From the NCBI GenBank assembly GCA_963742955.1, contig CAVUOA010000008.1, positions 1,302,001 to 1,366,000 of the forward strand: DNA of 64,000 bases. Reading direction: 5' to 3'. Position 1 is the stretch's first letter. Each line of letters begins with the position of its first letter. The notes under the pieces are model-generated. The model did no database searches. It had not been told where the DNA came from and saw nothing but the letters and a program-made list of their open reading frames with translations. Origin of the DNA: CAVUOA01 sp963742955 (GTDB lineage: Bacteria > Bacteroidota > Ignavibacteria > Tepidaquicellales > OLB5). Below, in pieces: positions 54,655 through 62,683 of the stretch. Both the position numbers and the translations under genes were made by a program.

Positions 54655-55319
54655 TATTTACTCCCCGGTTGCAGCAACCGTATATTAATTGGTCCTTTAA
54701 AAATTTTCGATATATAAAGCGTTTTTGTTTTTGTGCGTTTCGCTCTTTGAGCCGGTCCGCCATCATTTAAAAAATCTATAATTACGTTAGTTACTTTCTC
54801 TCTTTTAAAGCTTTCGGGAAAAACAGAAATCTCAATTTGCCTGTTAAGCTTTTTTAAAATTTTTTCCATCGGCTCGGGTTTCTTAAGGCTGAATTTTACC
54901 GCATAAGGATTTTTCAACTTTTCACCGCTTAGTATTTCATAAACATCATAAGCCGGCTCTTCGTAAGGGTGAACACTGAGCATTGCTTCAACTACGGCGT
55001 TTAGTTTTTCTCTTGCGCAAATCATTTCAAGGCGGATTTCATCAATTTCTTCCAGCCTGCCCTTTTTACCTAATACCGGGTTGGATTTTTTTCCTCCCCT
55101 GAATGTCCCTTTGCCTTCGGTTCTGAACGAACACTCCGAATACTCTCCGATTACTCCGGCGTCTGCTTTAGACATTGCAGCAGCAATTTTATCTGTATGT
55201 CCTGCCGGTGTAAAAACTACAATCTTATTTTTTTTAAAAAATCTAACACTGAATGTTTCAATATTCGTTATGTTATTAGGTCCGAATATTTTTTTTGCGA
55301 AATTCAGGGGGTTATTCAT
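54654..55319 (-). CDS. Nif3-like / YqfO-insert protein, short form
   Basis: 221 residues. Most of it is the PII-like domain found inserted in YqfO/Nif3: KIVVFTPAGHTDKIAAAMSKADAGVIGEYSECSFRT, GTFRGG.KSNPVLGKKGRLE, EIRLEMICAREKLNAVVEAMLSVHPYEEPAYDVY. The flanking GTP-cyclohydrolase-I-like Nif3 halves are short or missing, so this is a partial or standalone form. It is coupled to the zinc-ribbon gene. Confidence 0.72.
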   Translation of the reverse strand: MNNPLNFAKKIFGPNNITNIETFSVRFFKKNKIVVFTPAGHTDKIAAAMSKADAGVIGEYSECSFRTEGKGTFRGGKKSNPVLGKKGRLEEIDEIRLEMICAREKLNAVVEAMLSVHPYEEPAYDVYEILSGEKLKNPYAVKFSLKKPEPMEKILKKLNRQIEISVFPESFKREKVTNVIIDFLNDGGPAQRAKRTKTKTLYISKIFKGPINIRLLQPGSK

Positions 55320-55339
55320 GAAATCAACTATGCATAAAA

Positions 55340-55372
55340 AAAATGTCCCGAAGGCTTCTTTCGGGACATTTT
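55340..55372 (-). terminator. Strong hairpin upstream of the Nif3-like gene
   Basis: AAAATGTCCCGAA and TTCGGGACATTTT form a 13-bp perfect stem followed by A/T runs. It is placed so that it would end a minus-strand transcript coming from the small frame at 55380-55451. Confidence 0.85.
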
Positions 55373-55379
55373 AAAATTT

Positions 55380-55451
55380 CTAATTTGTTGAAACTCTTAT
55401 TTTTTGCTTTGCTTTTGGATGAAACTTTAAAATTTCGTTTATAATTTTCAT
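55380..55451 (-). CDS. Possible 23-residue peptide
   Basis: ATG at 55451, stop at 55380: a 23-residue, strongly basic peptide (MKIINEILKFHPKAKQKIRV, then STN). It lies just before the strong minus-strand terminator at 55340-55372 and would otherwise leave that terminator without a gene. No clear Shine-Dalgarno. It may be chance. Confidence 0.3.
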   Translation of the reverse strand: MKIINEILKFHPKAKQKIRVSTN

Positions 55452-55541
55452 TAGAAACAAAATTAGCTTTATAAAGCGATATATTCAAGGGAAAATATTA
55501 TAAGTTGTATAAATCTCATAAACCCGTATTATAACAACAGT

Positions 55542-55961
55542 ATGAACAAAGATGATAAAGAAAAAGTTCTCGAAATGCTGAAAAATTCAAAAACAATTGC
55601 TGTAATTGGCATGAAAGATAATGAATTAGAGACAGCATATAAAGTACCGTATTATCTATCAAAACACGGTTATGAAATATTCCCTGTAAACCCAAAAATG
55701 GCAGGAAATGAAGCATTCGGGAGAAAATTTACTGCAAAAGTTAATGAAATCAAAGAAAAAATTGATTTAGTGAATATTTTCAGAAGACCGGAATTTCTAA
55801 TAGAGCATGCAAGAGAAATATTGAAAATGAAGCCCCTGCCTAAATATGTTTGGTTTCAGCTCGGGATTGTAAATAACGAAGCCGCAAAAATGCTTGAAGA
55901 TAAAGGAATTAAAGTTATACAGGATGAGTGTATTATGGTCGAGCATTCAAGGTACTTTTAA
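55542..55961 (+). CDS. CoA-binding domain protein (YccU-like)
   Basis: 139 residues of a Rossmann CoA-binding domain: KTIAVIGMKDNELETAYKVPYYLSKHGYEIFPVNPK, IDLVNIFRRPEFL and VWFQLGIVNNEAAKMLEDKGIKVIQDECIMVEH. Single-domain members bind CoA but have no known reaction. Alone on the plus strand. Confidence 0.88.
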   Translation: MNKDDKEKVLEMLKNSKTIAVIGMKDNELETAYKVPYYLSKHGYEIFPVNPKMAGNEAFGRKFTAKVNEIKEKIDLVNIFRRPEFLIEHAREILKMKPLPKYVWFQLGIVNNEAAKMLEDKGIKVIQDECIMVEHSRYF

Positions 55962-56057
55962 TTCCGCTTCCGGAATCTCCCCTTTGTTTGCCATATTTTA
56001 TTTTTGAAAAAATCATATATTATAATTGTAATCTCTTAAACTTAAAACCTTACCGTT

Positions 56058-56525
56058 ATGACAAACGAAGTAAACACAATCCCAAGAATAGAGGATATAA
56101 AAATTAATGAGGCTGATTTCGAGAAACATAAAGGACTTCCTATTTATAAAAAATCTTTGCTGATAAGAAAACTGACAATGGAAGTCACAAAGCCAATTGA
56201 TGATGAAGATGATGATTTTAATCTTAAACAGCTTATGCTGGAACATGCTTATATGATTAGTTCTAAAATTGCCGGTGCCGAAGCAGGTGAATTATATTCG
56301 TACAGACTTGAAAATGCTTTCAGCATTAAGAGATATGCAAATGAACTTATGACAGAGCTTGCGCTTTGCGAATCGAAAAACATAGGCAACCAGCAGTATA
56401 TACCTTTGCTTAAAGACCAGGTTGAAGAGCTGAGAAGGATGTTTGTCAAGTGGGTAGAATCATTTGATAAATCGAAGGACGTGGAAGATGCATGGAGCCT
56501 CTGGCAGGATTACGGCGGAGGTTAG
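56058..56525 (+). CDS. Helical cytoplasmic protein of unknown function
   Basis: 155 residues, acidic, predicted mostly helical, no signal or membrane segment. A central block (LMLEHAYMISSKIAGAEAGELY, YANELMTELALCESK) looks like a four-helix bundle, and the end is rich in Trp (WVESF, WSLWQDYGGG). Not recognised as a family. A strong terminator follows. Confidence 0.65.
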   Translation: MTNEVNTIPRIEDIKINEADFEKHKGLPIYKKSLLIRKLTMEVTKPIDDEDDDFNLKQLMLEHAYMISSKIAGAEAGELYSYRLENAFSIKRYANELMTELALCESKNIGNQQYIPLLKDQVEELRRMFVKWVESFDKSKDVEDAWSLWQDYGGG

Positions 56526-56556
56526 ATTTTTTCACAGGATACAATTCTAAAAACAA

Positions 56557-56595
56557 AAAGAGCCGGGTTAATACCGGCTCTTTGATTTTTTTCTA
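56557..56595. terminator. Bidirectional terminator
   Basis: AAAGAGCCGG and CCGGCTCTTT form a 10-bp perfect stem, with A- and T-runs on both sides, between two converging genes. Confidence 0.88.
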
Positions 56596-56605
56596 AACTT
56601 AATTA

Positions 56606-56911
56606 TTATACTTCTTCATCATCATCTTCTTCATCTATTTCTTCCAAATTTTCGATTTCGTTTTCCGGAGTGAATGAAGAATATGCGTCAAGTATTTCTT
56701 TTGCCCTTTGGTAATCATTTTCCATCACAATTAGTTTTATACCTTCACTCATCTGCTGAGGAGGCTGCATGCCGCCAACATCGTCACTTGAAATGTATGC
56801 TTTTATTTCTTCTTCCTCAAGCAGACCTTTTGCAAGCTCGGCTTCAAACTCATTCGTGAATACTTTTAGAACAATAGTCCTTTCGTTTTCTCCATCCATT
56901 TTAATAAACAA
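56606..56911 (-). CDS. DUF2007-like small signal-transducing protein
   Basis: 101 residues. The ferredoxin-like DUF2007 core is clear: IVLKVFTNEFEAELAKGLLEEEEIKAYISSDDVGGM, then GIKLIVMENDYQRAKEILDAY, plus an acidic C-terminal tail. Family proteins bind peptides near proteases in some bacteria. Function here unknown. Confidence 0.82.
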   Translation of the reverse strand: MFIKMDGENERTIVLKVFTNEFEAELAKGLLEEEEIKAYISSDDVGGMQPPQQMSEGIKLIVMENDYQRAKEILDAYSSFTPENEIENLEEIDEEDDDEEV

Positions 56912-56998
56912 TAAATGTTCATGAAAATATTTATTTCTTCTTAATAATAATGATAAATGTTATTATAATGAAAGATTATTTTTCATGCACAGTAAAAT

Positions 56999-59350
56999 CT
57001 ATTTAAATCTAAAGGGCACAGTCAGCTCAAGATTAACGCTTCTGCCCGGACTTAACGCATAAGCCTTGTACCTGCTTAAATGGTCAACATATTTTGTATC
57101 GAGCAGGTTTTCTACGGATAAATCAACAGCGGTAATTGAGCCGGCAAATTCAAACTGGAATCCTGCTCCTGCACTTAATAACGTATATCCCGCAGTTTTT
57201 GCTTCCAGCGGGTCAACATCGTTTTGTGCAGATACAATTTTTGTACTGATGCTGATATAAGGATTATACAGCCTGCCCAATGTATTTTTCTGAACTTTTG
57301 CAGTCAGTATGTTTTTCATCGGGGGCGTAAACGGCAGAGGATTCCCTGTAGCTTCATTTTTAGTATTAACATAATCACCCTCAGCTGTCAGCAGCAGCCA
57401 CTTTGCCGGCTGAAATTGTATTAAGTATTCATAACCGTAAAAAGTACTTTTATCCTGCAATACATTATATACCGGTAAATCATTAAGAGAATCACCTGTT
57501 GGAGACGGATAAATAAAATTGTTTATTTGGTTTCTGTAAAAGAAAAATCAGCTTTTAGAGTATTAAATCTTAATCCTTAATACCTAAATCGAGATTAATA
57601 GATTCTTCCGGCTTAGGTGAGTAAGAACTGTTAACGGTTACAAGCCCCCGCTCATATCTGCCGGTGCCTTCATGTTCTCCGTTAACAAAAAGCTCGAATT
57701 CAGACGGAGCTCTCCAGCCGCGCCCGATATTAGAGAAAATATCAAGATCTTTTGCATGCTTTATATACAATACCAAATGAGCCTGTAACTGCATTAAAAT
57801 TAAGTGTCTTATCATTTACTTCCTTTGACAGTATAACCCGTTTGTTGAATCAGGAGCTTCAAATACAGTGTGCGCGATATTTAATTGTTTTGTATCGAAC
57901 CTTCCGCCAAAAGAAAGCTTGAACGATTTTGCATCATACGATTCAAGAAGGAAAACCCCGCCGCCGTATGAATTATAATTCGGGATGAGTTTTTCAATCC
58001 CGTGGTATTGTTGGTCTGGTATATGAAGTCCGTTCCTAAGGTACCCGACAGTATATTAAATAAATTATGGTGCAGGTTTAGCTTTGCATCAAGAGTTTTA
58101 ATTAAAAGATTAAGCGAAGCGATATCATTATTTTTATCACCGGTACTGTTAAACTCTTTTCTAATCTGCGATTGATATGAAACAATCGGTTCAAGCTCCA
58201 TTTTGTGAGGCAGGTTAAATTTTCCGTCAAGCTCAAACTGGTTTGTATTTAACTTCTGATTTCCGGTTGCCAGCGGGTCAGGGTCATGCATCTGAATTTC
58301 TCTTTGGAATGTCTCAAACCCTAAATTAAGATTGCCGTAGTTTCCGTTTATGCCTAATGTTGCGCCGCCTTCAAATTCTGTGCTCCCGCTGTTTGAAAGA
58401 ACTCCGCCCTGAATTGTATCATTGCTTCCGTCGGGATTATTTGCAATAAATATTCCGTCCGGTGTTCTTGTATTGCCGGCTTTTCTATAACCGAAATGGC
58501 CTTTTAGCCCAAAGTTTTTTAATCCCATGCCAAGTGTTAAATTTCCAAATCCCTGATTGTTGACTGTAAATCCGCCGAGAGAAAGTTCTCCATAGGTCAT
58601 CATTCTTTTTTTATTGGAAAACTCAAGCGGTTTAGATATTACGTTTACAACTCCGCCAATACCGTCAGAACCGTATAACAGACTTGCGGGACCTCTTAAG
58701 ATTTCTATTCTATCAAGGTCAAACAGGCTAAGCTCCGGTCCGTGTTCGTCTCCCCACATCTGCGATTCAAGCTTCACACCGTCATGTACTATTAAAACAC
58801 TTGTAAATGATAAGCCGCGTATAACAGGTTTGCCTAAATTTGTACCGGTGGAAATATTATTGACGCCGGGGATATTCTGTATTGCTTCGGCTAAGTTCTG
58901 GTTTTTCTGTTTAGTCATCTCGTTACTGTTAACCGAAGTAACCGAATAAACCGAATTTGAAATGTCCGAAGGGTTTGTTGTACCCGTTACGTCAATCACG
59001 GGAGTTTGTATGAGAGATTCAGAAAGAACAATGTCGAATGTGTTATTATCATTGGAAACATTTACCCTAAGTGTTTTTGATTGATAGCCGGTAAGCTTAA
59101 AGCTGAGCAGGTAATTTCCTTCGGGGATATTTGAGAATTCAAAATTGCCGTTTTTATCGGTTGATGTATTTATTCCGAAATCAACAAGTGTAACACTTAC
59201 ATACTCAAGAGGCCGGCTGTTTTCGTTTTTTACTGTTCCGGAAATTTTTTTTACAAGGCCGGGATTTTTACTTAGAACCGAATTTACGGAAAGTAACAAA
59301 ATTAATAATATTAAATGAAAATATTTTATATTCTTCATAATGCTTAACAA
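56999..59350 (-). pseudogene. TonB-dependent receptor, disrupted by about five frameshifts
   Basis: Starts near 59350 (or MKNIKYF at 59338) with a signal peptide, a CarboxypepD_reg-like domain (ISGTVKNENSRPLEYVSVTL), a plug (IPGVNNISTGTNLGKPVIRG, RIEILRGPASLLYGSDGIGG) and a barrel ending VPFRFK at 57001. Frame changes are needed near 58010 (GIEKLIPNYNSYGGGVFLL), 57832 (LSKEVNDKTLNFNAVTG), 57757 (KDLDIFSNIGRGWRAPSEFE), 57575 (NTLKADFSF) and 57538 (YRNQINNFIYPSP); four lack a base and one has an extra one. The WGDEHGPE motif and His-rich MHDPDP are as in metal (zinc/copper-like) receptors. It probably decayed or is poorly sequenced. Confidence 0.8.
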
Positions 59351-59434
59351 GATTAAGTTAATAACTATAATTATAAGTCAGGCTTATTGCTTAACAAACC
59401 TGAAATGGAAAAAGAAATAATAATTAATCTAAGG

Positions 59435-59719
59435 TTATGAAGAAAACGGAGGGGCTCTTGATGAAATTGAGCCGGTGTAACTGGATACCGGCTGCTGAAG
59501 CTCTAATGTAAATGTAATGTATTCAAAAGAAAAGAAAGTGTGGATTACAGGCTCGGGAGCAACATCGCTTGAAGACAGCATGTGGCTGAGAACACATGCC
59601 TGGCAATGGCTTTCAGCCTCAGTGGTTTCATGATGGTGAAAAAACTCGCTCCCGCTTAAAACAACGAGAACCAGAAAAAGGAATAAAATCCTGTAACGGC
59701 TTTTTGCGAATTTCTTCAT
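59435..59719 (-). CDS. Small His/Cys-rich membrane-associated protein upstream of the receptor
   Basis: 94 residues: an N-terminal hydrophobic segment (about 10-24), then HHHETTEAESHCQACVLSH, a candidate metal-binding motif, and an ending of the SSRAPPF type. Small proteins with this layout (DUF2946-like) often sit beside copper or zinc TonB receptors. It is 84 bases upstream of the broken receptor, same strand, so a metal-uptake role is inferred. Confidence 0.65.
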   Translation of the reverse strand: MKKFAKSRYRILFLFLVLVVLSGSEFFHHHETTEAESHCQACVLSHMLSSSDVAPEPVIHTFFSFEYITFTLELQQPVSSYTGSISSRAPPFSS

Positions 59720-59810
59720 TTAATGAAAATAAGAAGTTGAAATTTCAAATTTCAATATGATATACAGATAACCGAAGAATACTATACTAAGTTCCGATAT
59801 AAGTAATTAG

Positions 59811-60263
59811 CTACTGTCCTGCTGTTATAGTTTTAACTTTTCCTTTTGCTATTACGTCGGTTACGGTTAATGATGTTTCTTTCATGCGGAAGTACTCATC
59901 GTTGGTGGTAAAATCAACAAACTTTTGAACGAGGTAATTTTTTGTGGTACCGTCTTTTTCAAGTATTAGCAGCCATGTGCTGGGATTTAATTCAACAAGT
60001 GAAGCGCCCCTGTAGTTAGCGCCCATTTTGTATACTTCATTTTCAAGGTAATCGGCAAGGTCTTCATCATCTGAATCATTAAGAAAATCCAGCATAATTG
60101 CTGTGGAGAATTTTTCTTCGGGAGTAAGATTTGTGTCAGCGGGGTTATCGTCAATATCCTCAACCTGGTTTTTAGGAGCATTATTCTGCTGCTGTGTCTG
60201 CTTATCATCTTTGGAGCATGAAACAAAAAAACCAAATATAAAAATAAAAATAATGTATCTCAT
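59811..60263 (-). CDS. Small acidic lipoprotein
   Basis: 150 residues, lipobox FFVSC (Cys16), then a Gln/Asn-rich and acidic linker and a C-terminal beta-rich domain (TWLLILEKDGTTKNYLVQKFVDF). No family recognised. It lies between the receptor block and the spt-like gene, same strand. Confidence 0.6.
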   Translation of the reverse strand: MRYIIFIFIFGFFVSCSKDDKQTQQQNNAPKNQVEDIDDNPADTNLTPEEKFSTAIMLDFLNDSDDEDLADYLENEVYKMGANYRGASLVELNPSTWLLILEKDGTTKNYLVQKFVDFTTNDEYFRMKETSLTVTDVIAKGKVKTITAGQ

Positions 60264-60354
60264 AAAAATTATCTGATTCAGAATAATGAATTAAAGAATT
60301 AATAGCTCCGCCTTTTAAGGCCGCTAAAGCACGTGGCTATTAATTATTGAAATT

Positions 60355-61554
60355 TTACTTTATTATTCCCAGCTCTTTGCCAATTTCACCCGACAGCTCA
60401 AGGATTCTGTTCAATTGTTCATCCTCGTGGGTTGACATAAACGAGGTTCTCAGCATTGCCATGCCCGGCGGCACACCCGGCGAAATAAATGCGTTTGTAA
60501 ACACACCGGCGTCAAAAAGCTTTTTCCAGAAAATAAAAGTTCTTTCGTCATCACCTATTATTACGGGCACTATTGCTGTTCGTCCGTCAATTATTTTGAA
60601 TCCCATGTTTTTAAAGCCTTCGCGCATTTTATCGGCATTCTTCTTCAGGTTATCAACTCTCCACGGTTCTGCTTCAAGCAGTTCAAGCGCAGCCATTGCC
60701 GCTGCTACCGAGGGGGGAGTAGGGGATGCGCTGAATATCAATGCGGGGGCATGGTGCTTTATGTAATTAATTACTCTTTCAGATGCTGCCATGAATCCGC
60801 CGAGTGATGCAAACGTTTTTGAGAACGTTCCCATAGTAATATCTACATCATTCATTATTCCGAAATGAGAGCCTGTGCCTCTTCCGCCTTTACCAATTAC
60901 TCCAACTGCGTGGGCATCATCTACCATTACTCTGGCATTATATTCTTTAGCCAGCTTTACGAGGTGCGGCAAATCAACAATTTCTCCTGTTGTTGAAAAT
61001 ACTCCGTCTGTAACAATCAATTTAGGCTTTTCTTTGGGAATTTTATTTAGCACAACCTTAAGGTCTTCCATATCGTTGTGCTTGTAGCGTTTGAACTCAG
61101 CGAACGCTCCTTTAGCCATGAGGTCAGCAGCAACTATAGAAGCGTGATTATCTTTATCGGAAATTATATACTCGCCTTTCTGTACCAGTGTTGGAATTAT
61201 TCCCTGTGCTGTCTGGTAGCCGGTGGAAAAGAGGAGAACAGCTTCGGTTCCTAAAAATTTTGCGAGCCGTTTTTCAAGCTCTACATGGAGGTCAAGAGTT
61301 CCTGTAAGATATCTGGAACCGCTGCAGCCCGTTCCGTATTTTTTAACAGCTGCTATAGCTGCGTCTTTTACCTTTTGATGTGCTGTTAAGCCGAGGTAGT
61401 TATTAGAACCTGCCATAATAACTTTGCGTCCCTCAATCTTCACAACAGGTCCTTCATTTTCCTCAATAGGCCTGAAATAAGGGTAAACCCCCTGTTTTTT
61501 AACGAGGTCTGCCCTTGTAAAATCAAAGCATTTCTGAAATAAGTCCAAAACCAC
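60355..61554 (-). CDS. spt: Serine palmitoyltransferase-like alpha-oxoamine synthase
   Basis: 399 residues from GTG, with a Shine-Dalgarno AAGGAG just before. Fold-type I PLP enzyme: DNHAS (His137), VDDAHAVGVIG (Asp212/His215) and the PLP-lysine Lys246 in GTFSKTFASLGG. The N-terminal stretch PYFRPIEENEGPVVKIEGRK and AGSNNYLGLTAHQKVKDAA match bacterial serine palmitoyltransferases (serine + acyl-CoA to 3-ketosphinganine) rather better than glycine C-acetyltransferase or KbL, which remain alternatives. It is divergent from an NAD-epimerase-family gene, an arrangement that fits ceramide synthesis. Confidence 0.75.
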   Translation of the reverse strand: MVLDLFQKCFDFTRADLVKKQGVYPYFRPIEENEGPVVKIEGRKVIMAGSNNYLGLTAHQKVKDAAIAAVKKYGTGCSGSRYLTGTLDLHVELEKRLAKFLGTEAVLLFSTGYQTAQGIIPTLVQKGEYIISDKDNHASIVAADLMAKGAFAEFKRYKHNDMEDLKVVLNKIPKEKPKLIVTDGVFSTTGEIVDLPHLVKLAKEYNARVMVDDAHAVGVIGKGGRGTGSHFGIMNDVDITMGTFSKTFASLGGFMAASERVINYIKHHAPALIFSASPTPPSVAAAMAALELLEAEPWRVDNLKKNADKMREGFKNMGFKIIDGRTAIVPVIIGDDERTFIFWKKLFDAGVFTNAFISPGVPPGMAMLRTSFMSTHEDEQLNRILELSGEIGKELGIIK

Positions 61555-61672
61555 CTGCTCCTTTCTCTAAGGATTGGCTATACTATAATAATAAAATTGA
61601 ATATTCGAGCTTTAATAGTTAAAATAGTTTCTTAATTTACTGTATTTAGAAACTTTTCACAAGGATATTGTA

Positions 61673-62683
61673 TTGACTACTCAAAATCAGGCACAGATTA
61701 GCGTTTTTGTTACCGGGGCAACCGGTTTTATAGGCTCTCATTTAGTTGATGAACTGCTTAAAAAGAATTATAAAATAAAATGTTTGGTTAGAAAAACCAG
61801 CAATTTACGCTGGCTTGAAGGCAAGCCGGTTGAATTTATTTACGGCGGGTTATTTGATAATGACGTTCTTTCGGAAGCCGTGAAAGATGTTGATTATGTT
61901 TATCATATTGCAGGCGTAACTTTTGCAAAGAAGAAGCATGAGTATTACAGGGGAAACACAGAAGCAACTAAGAACTTTCTTGAAGTCTGTTATAAATCAA
62001 ATCCACATTTAAAACGTTTTCTGTTCGTAAGCTCGCAGACCGCTGTAGGACCTTCACCTGATAAAGAACATCCTGCAGATGAAACCACCCCGTGTCATCC
62101 TATAACAACATACGGCAGGTCAAAACTGGAAGCGGAAAAAGCAGTAGTTGAATACTTTGACAAAATGAAATGCACGGTTGTAAGAGCGCCTGCGGTTTAC
62201 GGACCGCGCGACGTTGCCGTGCTTGAATATTTTAAAGCAATGAGCAGGGGGCTGCAGGCGTTAATCGGTTATAAAGAAAAGCTTGTAAGCCTTATTCACG
62301 GGCTTGACCTTGTGCACGGTATAATTCTTGCTGCCGAAGCGGAAAATGCCGTATCGCAGATTTATTTCATTTCATCCGAGAGGTTTTACACGTGGAAAGA
62401 AGTCGGTGAGCTTACCACACGCCTTATGGGCAATAAAAATGTACGTATTAAAATACCGCATTTTGTGGTATATACTGTAGGAGCGTTTGCGCAGTCATTT
62501 TCAATTTTCTCAAAGAAGCCGGCAATACTTAATTTAGAGAAGTGCATAGATATTACCCGGCAGTACTGGACATGTTCGGTAGAAAAAGCAAAAAGAGAAT
62601 TGGGATTTAAAGAATTACTTGGACTGGAAAACGGAATTGCTCAAACAATAGACTGGTACAGAAAAGAAGGGTGGATTAAATAG
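61673..62683 (+). CDS. NAD-dependent epimerase/dehydratase family, candidate ceramide reductase
   Basis: 336 residues from TTG (61673), extended SDR. VTGATGFIGSHLVDELL is the NAD-binding site; FVSSQTAVGPS and the catalytic YxxxK in TYGRSKLEAEK follow, then VVRAPAVYGPRDVAVL. It shares the intergenic region with the spt-like gene. In Caulobacter an SDR-type reductase (CerR) acts on the sphingoid base/ceramide and is coded near spt, so this is a candidate for the same job. A sugar epimerase or sterol-type dehydrogenase is possible too. Confidence 0.72.
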   Translation: MTTQNQAQISVFVTGATGFIGSHLVDELLKKNYKIKCLVRKTSNLRWLEGKPVEFIYGGLFDNDVLSEAVKDVDYVYHIAGVTFAKKKHEYYRGNTEATKNFLEVCYKSNPHLKRFLFVSSQTAVGPSPDKEHPADETTPCHPITTYGRSKLEAEKAVVEYFDKMKCTVVRAPAVYGPRDVAVLEYFKAMSRGLQALIGYKEKLVSLIHGLDLVHGIILAAEAENAVSQIYFISSERFYTWKEVGELTTRLMGNKNVRIKIPHFVVYTVGAFAQSFSIFSKKPAILNLEKCIDITRQYWTCSVEKAKRELGFKELLGLENGIAQTIDWYRKEGWIK

